64,000 nucleotides of DNA from Azolla caroliniana (Eukaryota > Polypodiophyta): NCBI GenBank assembly GCA_043228905.1, contig JBHGNT010000008.1, positions 9,858,001 to 9,922,000 on the forward strand. The letters are read 5' to 3'. A program made the translations under genes and the position numbers. Under the pieces are notes generated by a model. It saw nothing but the letters and a program-made list of their open reading frames with translations. It was not told where the DNA came from and ran no database searches. Of the stretch, positions 43,601 through 52,987 are shown one piece after another. Position 1 is the stretch's first letter. Every line of letters begins with the position of its first letter.

Positions 43601-44730
43601 CGGACATCCTTCAGCAGCATTTTGCATCCGGTCGGGGTTGTCAACCACACGTCTCCGATGCCGGCAATCCGGCACATACCTTCATTTCCCATCCGAACAC
43701 AGCCATGCTCACCGGCTGTGTAGGATGAGAAGTATCTTCTCTCCGGGGTCAGGTGGAACGATGCTCCGGAATCGACCACCCAGGTCGTCTCATCGCCGGC
43801 AATGTTTAGTTCACCTTCTTCGGTGATGAGCATGATTTCTTCCTCACTTGCCGCGAGTGCCGTTGTTCCTTTCCGGTCCTGCCCTCGCCGATCCGAACCT
43901 CTCCGGTCCGTGGCTCCCCGGTATGCACCGTTTCTCTCCGGTGACTTCTTCGAATCGGTGTCGTCGGCTCCGTTGTCTTTTCGGTAATGCCGACAATTCT
44001 TTCGGAAGTGCCCCGGTTTCCCACAGTGGAAGCATGTGGGCCTTCCTCTTGACTGCGACCGGGTCCCCAACTTCTCCCGTCTTTGCGGACTCCGGTTCCA
44101 TTGTCTTCCCCGATCCGATTCGGTAAGCAGCGCCTTCGGGTCGGAGGCCGGTTCTTTATCTCTCCGACGCGCTTCTTCGTTCAAAATACTTGTCTTTACC
44201 GTTTGCAAGGACAAGTTATCTTCTGTGCAGGAGGTGCTGAGAGTCACCACCAAGTTCTCCCAGCTTTCCGGCAATGTACACATCAGGATGATGGCTTGCA
44301 TTGCATCCTCCAACGGGAACTTGATCGCCGCAAGCTGATTCACGAATCCCATGAATGTGCTTACGTGTTCCACCATACTCTCGCCATCCCGGTACTTGAG
44401 ATTCACTATCTTCCTCATCAGGGAGGTCCGGTTCAACGCATTCTTCCTCTCGTAGAGGCCCGACAGCTTCTTCCACATCTCATATGCGTTGGTGTCGTTC
44501 GCCACATGTTGTAGGACGCTTACATCGACATACTGTCGGATCGTCGCTACGGCTTTCCGGTTCAGGAGCTTCCACTCCGACTCAAGTACCCCTTTCGGTA
44601 TTTCCGACCTGTCGATCGGTTCGTACAGGTCCCGAACAATCAGAAGATCCTCCATCTTGATCTTCCAGTCGGCGTAATTCTGCGCATTCAGCACCATCAT
44701 CCCCGGCTGCCCGCTGCCGCCGCCTTCCAT
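40654..44730 (-). pseudogene. copia D gag-pol, one nonsense codon
   Basis: The frame is read from ATG 44730 (MEGGGSGQPG) to TGA 40654. Order: Gag (WKIKMEDLLIV, ESDWKLLNRKAVATI), zinc knuckle CFHCGKPGHFRKNC (about 44000-44040), protease VVDSGASFHLT (about 43757-43790), HHCC region LWHKRLCHMSEKG, integrase core (VHTDVCQ, FIDDHSRRLW, ADNGGEYRGHF, TPELNGLAERMNRT), RT with LLLYVDDMLIVG (about 41600-41645), and RNase H with STTEAEYMAA and YCDSQSAIH. The only defect I see is TAA at 43456-43458, where family members have TAC (Tyr) in NTLYLMNARLC. The product would be about 1,358 residues. Because the stop precedes integrase and RT, this copy makes only Gag and protease unless read-through occurs. Confidence 0.95.
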
Positions 44731-44745
44731 TTTCTGCAGCAACTC

Positions 44746-44757
44746 GCTCTGATACCA
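44746..44757 (-). other. primer-binding site of copia D
   Basis: On the minus strand it reads TGGTATCAGAGC, three bases after the 5' LTR. Confidence 0.9.
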
Positions 44758-44760
44758 AAT

Positions 44761-45342
44761 TGTTGGGGATCGACCCTTCTATTAACCTTCACCGCTCGGC
44801 CACAACCGAGCAAGCGCGAATCAATGGAGCAGAAAATGGGAAATGCAAAAAATTAGAGAGGACACACGATTTATCGTGGAAAACCCTGTACGGGAAAAAC
44901 CACGGGAGTACAAGACTCCAAACCAACACTATGCACAAGAAAGTATACAATGGCGAGCTGCAAGGCGACGACCTTGAGCTCGCTGTCCTCGCCACAGGCG
45001 GCGGAAATACACAGAGGCGTCGTCCTCTTCCTCTCTCGCGCTCTATCTCTCTCTCTCGCTCACGGCTGCTCTCTCTTCACTCCTCTAGAGTGGAAAAACA
45101 GAAAAATGAATAGCAGTAACAAAACATATGACTTTAGGGCTATTTACAACTATAGCCTCAAGGGCCCTTGGCAAACATATTCGCAGATATGTCCCCGCAT
45201 CCGGATCTCGCTCCGGGTACATTCGTCATCCGGTTCCGAAACCGGGGTCTTCATCATCCGGTTCCGAAACCGAAACCGGGCTTGTCGGCATTCATCTTCG
45301 GACATCCGACCATCCCATCCGAAAGGGACCATAATCCCAACA
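44761..45342 (-). repeat. 5' LTR of copia D with 27-bp promoter deletion
   Basis: It is identical to the 3' LTR except for one base and the absence of 27 bp, which correspond to 40400-40426. The lost segment contains the TATA box and one arm of the inverted repeat. The junction is at about 45124/45125 (AAAAC then ATATGACTTT). Because both LTRs of a new insertion are copies of one template, the loss probably came after insertion. Confidence 0.95.
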
Positions 45343-45347
45343 CTCAG

Positions 45348-47432
45348 GAACTATGGATCGGCAGTAAGCCGAATTACAACAAGCTGAGGATCTTCGGATG
45401 CGAGGCGTACGCCCTTATTCCGAAAGATGATCGCCGAAAACTTGCACCTCGGTCTAGGAAATGCATTTTCCTTGGATATGGATCAGACGGCGAAATGGGA
45501 TACCGACTCTGGGACCCCGAACGCAGACAAATCGTTTGAAGTTCGGACGTTGTGTTCAACGAGTCGGCTATGAATCCATCAGTCGAAAAACCGATCGAAG
45601 TCCGAAGGGTAACATTTTCCGATGTGCCGACCCTTCAAGAAGGCCCCGCTCTTAACACACGGTCAGCTTCACGGGTAGCTGAACCTTCCACTACCGACTC
45701 GGACAACTCCGACTCGGCACAGCAGAATAATTCGCTTTCGGACCATCCGACCTCGATACCCGATGCGACCAATCCAATCATACCTCGACGATCCGAGAGA
45801 CTGTCGCAACCTCCGGAGAGGTATTCTCCTGGAATTTTCTTCACCGACGCCGGCGAACCGACGTCTTACGAAGAAGCATCGACATCTGTCGATTCAGCCA
45901 CCTGGCATCTGGCGATGGAGTCGGAAATGCACTCCATTCGGGCAAACAAGACTTGGGATCTGGTCGAATTACCTAAGAATCGACGTGCTCTTCCTTGCAA
46001 GTGGGTTTATCGACTAAAAGAGACGTCTGATTCGACCACCCCAAAGTACAAGGCCAGATTAGTTGCGAAGGGCTTCCGACAAGAATATGGCGTCGACTTC
46101 GACGAGATTTTTTCACCAGTGGTGAAAATGACAACCCTTCGTTTTCTACTCGGCGTAGTGGCAGCCGACAACTTGGAGCTGATTCAGCTAGATGTCAAAA
46201 CAGCCTTCCTCCATGGTGATCTTGAAGAGGAAATTTATATGGAGCAGCCAAAAGGCTTCGTTGCACCTGGCCAAGAACATCTAGTCTGCCGACTCAGGAA
46301 GAGTCTATACGGCCTCAAACAGGCACCGCGACAATGGTACAAGAAGTTCGACGACTTCATCCAATCGATCGGCTTCTCAAAAAGCGATGAGGACCATTGT
46401 CTTTTTACCAGCACAGCTCAAGATGGATCACCCATCTTCCTCATCATTTACGTGGACGACATGCTAATTTCTGGACGCCACGCAGGCGAACTTGCCGATC
46501 TCATTCGGCAACTGCAGTTGAAGTTTGCCATGAAGGACCTCGGTCCGGCACGACACATACTTGGCATGAAGATTAGTCGGCATCGCGATAAACGACATCT
46601 TTTTTTGTCTCAGACCGACTATATCGGACGTGTCTTGGAACGCTTCAACATGCAATCAGCCAAATCTGCTTCAACCCCGCTCCCCATGAATCTTCGGCTC
46701 TCTCAGCGAGACTGCCCGACATCCGGTCCGGAGGGGGAAGATATGAAGTCGGTACCGTATGCACCGGCAGTCGGCTCCCTTATGTACCTGATGGTCGCGA
46801 CACGGCCTGATATCTCTCATGCCGTAGGAGTCGTTAGCAGATTTATGCACAATCCTGGCCGATCGCATTGGAACGCAGTCAAGCATGTGTTCAAATATCT
46901 GGCTGGCACAAAAGATCACGGCATTCTTTTCGGCCCGAACTCAACCTCAGGCGTAGTCGGTTACACCGACTCGGACTTCGCCGGCTGTATAGACAGTCGG
47001 AAATCAACAACTGGATACTGCTTCAAATTCGGCAATGGAGCAATTTCGTGGAAGTCGAAACTTCAGGAGTGCACAGCGACCTCAACGACCGAAGCAGAAT
47101 ATGTAGCTGCGTCCGACGCTGCAAAAGAAGCTTTGTGGCTCGGCCGGCTGGCGCACACGTTCCGACAAGTCGACCATGACTCGGCCCCAGTTGTCTATAG
47201 CGACAGTCAAGGTGTTGTTGCCTTGTCGAGAAATCCGGTTCACCACAACGCCTCCAAACATATCGACGTTCGGTATCACTTCGTTCGGGACTGCGTCATT
47301 TCAGGGAAAATCGGTCTAGAGAAAATATCCACAACCGACAATGTCGCAGATGGAATGACCAAGTGTCTTTCGGCAGACCGCTTTCGGTCCCTTCGGCATC
47401 AGATGGGCGTATCGACAAACCAGTCCGGTTAG
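45348..47432 (+). pseudogene. copia C gag-pol, downstream part
   Basis: It continues from 40034 with the C-terminal integrase region (RIFGCEAYALIPKDDRRK, CIFLGYGSDGEMGYRLW). A TGA follows at 45537-45539 where CGA is expected (IV, stop, SSDVVFNE). The frame then stays open to 47432: linker, RT with [32 protein letters not shown] and IIYVDDMLISG (about 46440-46475), and RNase H with TSTTEAEYVAASDAAKE and VVYSDSQGVVAL. It ends MGVSTNQSG. About 190 bp of 3' UTR and a polypurine tract (47616-47625) precede the LTR. Confidence 0.93.
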
Positions 47433-47625
47433 AGTCGGACACAGCGCAGGATGGTTTCCGACAACCGACATCAGTTCCTTAACGATCGGCTTCAACTCTT
47501 CCGACCCGACCAGTCCGGTCTTCTGCCTTCGGACCTTGCCGACTCAAACAAAACTGATATGTCCGAGAACCTAGGTTTATACCTGTAATCTTAGATAACC
47601 CATGTATACGCCCATTACGGGGGAG

Positions 47626-47809
47626 TGTCGAATACAAGTGTATAATGGACGTATTCACACTATCTCTTTGTATAGATCAAGTTTGGGCCATTTGTGTAAT
47701 TAGCATAAATGGTAGTTGCCCTAAGTCGGTCACTATATAAAGTGACCTTGTAACCTTTTTGTAAGGTTGGTTGTATTATTCTTTTCTATTGAATAAAGAG
47801 TCTTTTGTG

Positions 47810-47843
<34 letters not shown>

Positions 47844-47941
47844 CATCTCTGTGCACGACCTTAGAAACTGTCATACGCAGGTATTCAACCCTAATCGAAT
47901 GCTGCTTGATCTTCCGCATCGACACGGCCTTGTCCCCAACA
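47626..47941 (+). repeat. 3' LTR of copia C
   Basis: It matches the 5' LTR with two visible differences near the end (GAATGC for GAATGT; CATCGACAC for CATCAACAC). It has the same GGTCACT/AGTGACC arms around the TATA box. Confidence 0.95.
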
Positions 47942-47944
47942 ATA

Positions 47945-49058
47945 GTTACCGAAGACGTTCTGGGTCGGGGCACTCATGACGACAGTGTATGTGATAAACC
48001 GATCACCCTCAGTACCCTTGGATGGTGATATTCCACAGAGGGTGTGGAATGGTAAAGACGTTTCATACCGACACTTGAGCGTGTACAACTAGCTTGCCTA
48101 TGTGCATGTTGCAAAAGACTAGAGGGGGAGGGGGAAGCTGGACCCGAAATCTCGGCCATGTATATTTCTTGGCTACGACGACGATGAATTGGGCTATCGG
48201 CTATGGGACTTAGCCGAGAAGAAGGTGATTAGGAGCGAAGACATCGTCTTCATGAAAGAGAAGACGATTGTAGACTGGGAGATTGAGAATAAGTCTCCAA
48301 CTATCGAATCGAGCCGAGTCGATGCTTGACCGAATTGAGTAGAAGTCGGCCAATTTAATACTCGACAAAATCGAGAACTGACTGAAGAACACAACACGGG
48401 CGACCGATGGAACAACGTTGAGCATCGTGGCCATCATGGATCTCGAAGTTGAGGAGCTAGACGTCAAGACTGCCTTCCTTCATGGAGATTTGGAGGAAGA
48501 GATACACATGCACCAGCCGGAAGGATTCGAAGAAAAAGGTAAAGAAAAATTGGTATACCGATTGAGAAAGAGCTTGTACGGGCTTAAGCAAGCACCTCGG
48601 CAATGGTACAGAAAGTTCGAATCTTTCATGGTGGATCACGGTTTCGGCAAGACACAAGACAGGCTGATCACTGCGTCTTTGTCAAGAAGTGGATGGAGGA
48701 GATTTTCTCATCCTCCTGTTGTATGTGGATGGCATGATGATTGTCAGAGACAGGTCCCGAGGAAAATCGTAAGTTTGAAGAAGGTCGTTCTCGAGTAGGT
48801 CGTTCTCGAGAAAGATATGGGTCTGTCAAAACAAATCCTAGGAATGCACATTGTTCGAAATCAAACAAAGAAATTGTTATGGCTGTCACAGGAGAAGTAC
48901 GTGACAAAAGTGCTCCAGACTGAAAGCGCGAAACCGGTCGGCTTGACACTGTCGACAAACTGGAAGCTGAGCAAGTAGATACAACGGAGATATCATTGTC
49001 TCCGAGAGCAAGTAGAAGAGAAGGAGTTTGCTCTAGTAAAGGTACATACAACGGAGAA
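47945..49058 (+). pseudogene. old copia, downstream part: integrase end, RT, RNase H tail
   Basis: It continues the element broken at 27015: TVYVINRSPSVPLDGDIPQR (47975-48040), then LGYDDDELGYRLWDLAEKKV and the linker. An internal deletion removes the start of RT. The frame 48418-48798 gives DLEVEELDVKTAFLHGDLEE and [18 protein letters not shown] has become YVDG, with a frameshift. Another deletion joins KLSK directly to RRYHCLREQ, losing most of RNase H. The reading stops at VHTTEN, where a gypsy LTR begins (49059). Confidence 0.85.
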
Positions 49059-50452
49059 TGTTGGCCGCCTTGGACGGCCAAGTGGGGAAACTCGAAAAGA
49101 AAAGGCAAAGGTATGCGAATTGGGGTCATAGTGTAATTATTGACAGGAACTGAACGCTCCCTATACACAACGCTCGGCCACAACTGAGCTTAGAATCATA
49201 CACAGAAAACGGGAAATAAAGCACGACACGAAGAAGAGAAGAGTACGCAGGATGTTTACGTGTAAAACCCAAACTAAGGGAAAAACCACGGCAGCCCAGA
49301 GGCTGCAAACTATCACTATGTTAGAATGTACAACAGTGAGTTCATGGAGGCAACGACCTCGTGCTCACGATCCTCGCCACAGGCAGCGGTTTACAACAGA
49401 GGCAACGACCTCGTTCTCTCTCTCTCTCTCTCTGTACACAGTTACGCGCTCTCTCTTTTCTTGCACCAACAAGAATGACAACAACCAACTAAAAGTTTGC
49501 CCTAAGTCACATTTATACTAATATGACTTTTCGGCTATTTACAAATATAGCCATGATGGACTCTCATAAACATATTTACTAATATGTCTCTTCATCCGGT
49601 GAGCACTCCTCACCGGGTCTGCATCATCCAGCTCTCCGTAGCCGGGTACTCTTCATCCGGTTCTCACCGGGTCTGCACCATCCGGCTCTCCGTAGTCGGG
49701 TACTCCTCATCCGGTTCTCACCGGGTCTGTACCATCCGGCTCTCCGTAGCCGGGTACTCCTCATCCGGTCTTCACCGGGTCTGCACCATCCGGCTCTCCG
49801 TAGCCGGGTACTCCTCATCCGGTCTTCACCGGGTCTGCACCATCCGGCTCTCCGTAGCCGGGTACTCCTCATCCGGTTCTCACCGAGTTTGCACCATCCG
49901 GCTCTCCGTAGCTGGGTACTCGTCATCCGGTTCTCATCGAGTTTGTTCATCGGCACTATTCTTCTCCCTTCCCATCCGGAGGGACCTGTCTCCCAACAAT
50001 TATGAGGGAATAGTGGCAGTCGTAGAATACGACTAAACATTATGTACGCATGTAACGGTTCACACGCAAAGCGTTAGCGACCATGCCCTTGTATATAAAG
50101 GGCATGGAAAACCTGTAATAGCTAGCATAGAAATTCTTGTATACAAGCTCTGGAATATAGTTTCTGTTTTGCCAAACTTCCTGTGTTCTATGCATAATTG
50201 TGCTCCGCATAATTAGTTGTGTTGAGTTATTTTTGTGTCAAGATATACGCTTCGTATATAATATCATAGGGAGTCGGTTTAGCCATCTTCCCATCCTCCA
50301 CAGTCTCCACGGTTACGCTCGCACTATGTACTCCACACATAGTCATCTGTAAGACAGTCGTGACATACTTGCCCTTCTCTGAACCATAATTCCCTTGAGC
50401 CGAACCCCGAAGGACTGAGGGTTAGGCATCGTGTCTACCATAGCTGGTAACA
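49059..50452 (+). repeat. LTR of gypsy remnant, interrupted by solo LTR
   Basis: It starts TGTTGGCCGCCTTGG, is interrupted at 49141-49998, resumes with GAGGGAATAGTGG after the duplication, and ends AGCTGGTAACA. Without the insert it is about 530 bp. The TATA box lies in a perfect hairpin: CCATGCCCTT (50081-50090), GTATATA, AAGGGCATGG (50098-50107). Confidence 0.75.
49141..49998 (-). repeat. solo LTR of family II copia
   Basis: In element orientation it runs from TGTTGGGAGACAGG (at 49998) to TGACAGGAACTG reversed (49141). It is flanked by ATTAT (49136-49140 and 49999-50003) with no internal sequence, so it formed by recombination between two LTRs. It holds about six 54-bp U3 repeats (49605-49940), versus three in the LTRs of 8524-14032. 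TATA on the minus strand lies in the AAGTCACAT / ATATGACTT repeat (49505-49530). Confidence 0.93.
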
Positions 50453-50507
50453 CTTTTGGCACGCTTGGTGGTCTGTGACACTTACATAGCCAAACATCAC
50501 GGGATGG

Positions 50508-51070
50508 ATGTCATCTAGCCGTAGAGGCACAAAGAAACAACCCGCCAAGGTAAACCCCAAACTCGGGCTGAATCCCGAAAAGCGGAGGAACGTGCTGCGG
50601 AAAGTTCGTGCCTCGAAAACCACTTATAGGAACTCTCTGAAAGCACATTCGAGTCAGTGCTCACTGAGCAGAGCGGGACTGGGCAGGAGGTCCTCTGCCC
50701 ACTTCACTTGAACAGGGAAAGCACTAGTACAACTCAGCCCTCACCACGCCGGTCTGAGTCTGCTTACGACAACCCCGGACGCTCTACGGACATGGCAATG
50801 GCATTCTCGTATCCCCGTTACAACAAAGAAACCAATGTGGAAGCCCAAACTCGATCATTCCTCAATGTCTGGAGCGCAAACCACAGGTCGCAATGGCTTC
50901 TAGAGGCTTAAGCTCACGCTTCTAAAATCGCAGAGTTCAGACTCACTCTCGACGAGCGAGTGGCATCAATGCAATGGCCCCTATTTGATTGGATCGGAAG
51001 TGGTTATAGAGACAAATTGTTTGGCGATCGTTGGAATGATTTCAAGATTCTCTTCTATAGATATATCCAT
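50508..51070 (+). pseudogene. gypsy Gag fragment
   Basis: Starting near ATGTCATCTAGCCGTAGAGG (50508) the frames show SSRRGTKKQPAKVNPKLG. Then at 50790-51000 come FSYPRYNKETNVEAQTRSFL, NVWSANHRSQWL and ASKIAEFRLTLDE, matching the Gag at 24270-24420. A stop and shifts occur around 50909. At about 51070 it is joined to the end of RNase H, so protease and RT are lost by a deletion. Confidence 0.65.
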
Positions 51071-51076
51071 GTTGAA

Positions 51077-51930
51077 ATGGGTTGCCGATATTAAAATGTT
51101 TAACCTAGAGATCTGACACATTATAGGGAAAAACAATGTTATGGTTGATATGTTGTCCCAAGCACGGACTATTCTAGAGCCATCCTCTCTAGAGGAAGAG
51201 GATGAGTTTGATAAAGGATTCTTTTGTAATGAGATTGGTGTACAAGTGCCTAAATTAAGAGAGGAGGAATATGAAGGAGAGTTACTGCAAATCGGGAAAT
51301 TCCTGCAAGCACAAGAAGGAAACCCTGATTGGATGCCAAAGGATATTCGACTATTTAGGAAGAAGGCTTATTGGTTTTTCTTTATCAAACACATCCTCTT
51401 CCTCTAGAGAGGATGGATATCTTTGGAGACTTGCAAAGAAAGTTAAGGATCCCCCAACTCAAGCTATCGGTTTATAGGTTCAGAAAGATAAGAATATTTT
51501 AGATTTTCGTGGTAGTCATTGGGCTGGACATAAAGGAGTGGTAAACACATTTTCGAAGATTAAGGATCGGTATTGGTGGAAAGGAATGTATGCGGATATT
51601 CAAAGGTATGTGGAATCATGCATTGAATGTCAAATGTATTCCAATTACAAGGTGAGAGATGAGCAACATTCGACCTACTCACTTGTATTGCATTATAAGT
51701 GGATGGTGGATATAGTTCATATGCCCACTGGTCGAAATAAAATGAAATACTTGGTTCTTGCTCGGGAGGATTTGTCCAACCAGGTGGAAGGAAGACCTCT
51801 CCGAAACAAGTCTGCATCGGCTGTTCTAAAGTTTTTATTAGAAGATGTAATTTGTTGATATGGTAATGTTGGGCAGATTATAACAGATCGAGGGGAGCTT
51901 CATTCGGATGAGGCTCGAATGTTCTTCCAA
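51077..51930 (+). pseudogene. gypsy RNase H tail and integrase fragment
   Basis: The text RWVADIKMFNLEI (stop) HIIGKNNVMVDMLSQA (about 51077-51165) is the RNase H end. Integrase zinc-binding HHCC is seen as KGVVNTFSKIKDRYWWKGMY with YVESCIECQMYSN (51535-51645). The core start is YKWMVDIVHMP, then LVLAREDLSNQVEGRPLRNK and, past a stop at 51856, YGNVGQIITDRGELHSDEA. The usual second Asp is kept (TDRG). It ends at about 51930. Confidence 0.8.
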
Positions 51931-52646
51931 AGATTCAGATCCGACTGAATCTGACTACTTGTCACGGACGAGTAGACCAGGACATGGATAAGTAAGCGAG
52001 CTAAATATTAAGAGAGAGCAAAAGATAGATATATAGATAGAGAGAGAGAGCATAGACAGATGTAGCTCAGTTGGTAAGGTTGCCCAATAGAGACCGGGTG
52101 GTCATGGGTTCAACCCCTACATTCCACTGTGGCATCTAGTGAATTAATAGATATATAAGAAGTATTCCACATTGGCATCTAATGAATTAAGAGATAGATA
52201 AGAAGTATATAATAGAGATGTGAGGAAGTTGGGTTTCAAGCCCAAAATGTAGTGCTTGTAGTACTAACAATTTGTTACCACTAGAGTAAGGTAATTACGA
52301 TAAAAAGAGAGAGAGAGCATAGACAAGAGAACAAGAGAGAGGGAAGGTAGACAAAAGAGCAAGAACTAAATTATGCTTCCGTAACAATCAAGGTGCACCG
52401 AAGTATTTATACAAGAATGTGGTGGTATGCATGCAAGCTAGGAAACATCGAGAGAATGAATGGAAACTTCTAGAGAGTGCATGAAGATGCATTCTCTAGA
52501 ACTTTCTAAGAGAACAAGACAGAGGGAAGGTAGTCAAAAGAGCAAGAACTAAATTATGCTTCCGTAACTGGTGTTGTCCACCTTGATTGTAATCAAGGTG
52601 CACCGAAGTATTTATACAAGAATGTGGTGGTATGCATGCAAGCTAG
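51931..52646. other. rearranged LTR debris
   Basis: It starts TGTCACGGACGAGTAG (51960), like the LTR ends at 18061 and 20152. It is GA-rich, is interrupted by a SINE dimer (52059-52306), and continues with a TATTTATAC region. A segment of about 115 bp (52328-52443) is repeated at 52511-52646 with a 24-bp insert; both copies hold AAGAACTAAATTATGCTTCC and GTATTTATACAAG. No gene is seen. Confidence 0.55.
52059..52306 (+). repeat. SINE with two opposed tRNA-like units
   Basis: Plus-strand unit: GATGTAGCTCAGTTGGTAAG (A box, 52059-52078) and CATGGGTTCAACCCC (B box, about 52107-52121). Minus-strand unit: CCTTACTCTAGTGGTAACA (A box, plus 52274-52292) and GGGCTTGAAACCC (B box, plus about 52224-52236). 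The end is TAAAAA. Both sides carry AGAGAGAGAGCATAGACA (52041-52058 and 52308-52325), an 18-bp duplication as expected for LINE-driven insertion. Confidence 0.65.
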
Positions 52647-52699
52647 GCAACGACCTCTTGCTCACAATCTTCGCCTAGCGGCGGTTACAACAGAGACAC

Positions 52700-52739
<40 letters not shown>

Positions 52740-52987
52740 GCACTGTACAGGAGTTACACCAATAACTCTATCATCGTCACTCATTGAGTTTGCCCTAGGT
52801 CATATTTATACTAATATGACTTTCGTGCTATTTACAAATATAGCCCCAATGGGCTCTTAGAAACATATCTACATATATGTCCCTTCATCCGGTGAGAGGT
52901 TCTCACCGGGCCTACAACATCCGGTTCTCACAGGGTCTTCCGATGCCAGGCCTTCGTATCCCATCCGGAGGGACTGAGATCCTAACA
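52647..52987 (-). repeat. partial 3' LTR of reversed copia
   Basis: It starts at 52987 (TGTTAGGATCTCAGTCC on the minus strand) and includes the TATA region with arms GTCATAT and ATATGAC (about 52799-52820) and the CT tract. It ends at the CAACGACCTC segment (52647), so U5 is missing. Confidence 0.8.

Larger units (their letters stand above)
40035..45342 (-). mobile_element. copia D: very young family I element nested in copia C
   Basis: In minus orientation: 5' LTR 45342 to 44761, PBS GCTCTGATACCA (as read on the plus strand) at 44746-44757, gag-pol 44730 to 40654, polypurine tract 40644-40657, and 3' LTR 40643 to 40035. The duplication CTCAG is at 40030-40034 and 45343-45347. The LTRs differ by one substitution (T/C in CGCTTCGGG) and a 27-bp deletion in the 5' LTR. 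It is the youngest insertion in the window. Confidence 0.97.
37074..47941 (+). mobile_element. copia C: young Ty1/copia element split by copia D
   Basis: LTRs 37074-37389 and 47626-47941 (316 bp each, two substitutions seen), PBS, gag-pol and a polypurine tract (ACGGGGGAG). The duplication ATAGT is at 37069-37073 and 47942-47946. Without the D insert its length is about 5.55 kb. It landed at the junction between the end of element A and its target duplication. Coding is intact apart from the insertion and one TGA. Confidence 0.95.
49059..51930 (+). mobile_element. Ty3/gypsy remnant (LTR, gag, integrase)
   Basis: LTR 49059 to about 50452 (split by a solo LTR), PBS TGGCACGCTTGGTGG (50457-50471), degraded Gag (50508-51070), then directly the end of RNase H and integrase (51077-51930). 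Protease and RT are deleted. Its PBS resembles that of element A (TGGCACACTTG). This lineage could therefore have supplied enzymes to the non-autonomous elements A, 2 and 3; that is inference. Confidence 0.7.

Noticed and set aside
52059-52125. Functional tRNA gene
   Set aside because: A and B boxes are good, but the acceptor stem does not pair and an 18-bp duplication surrounds the whole segment, so it is a SINE.
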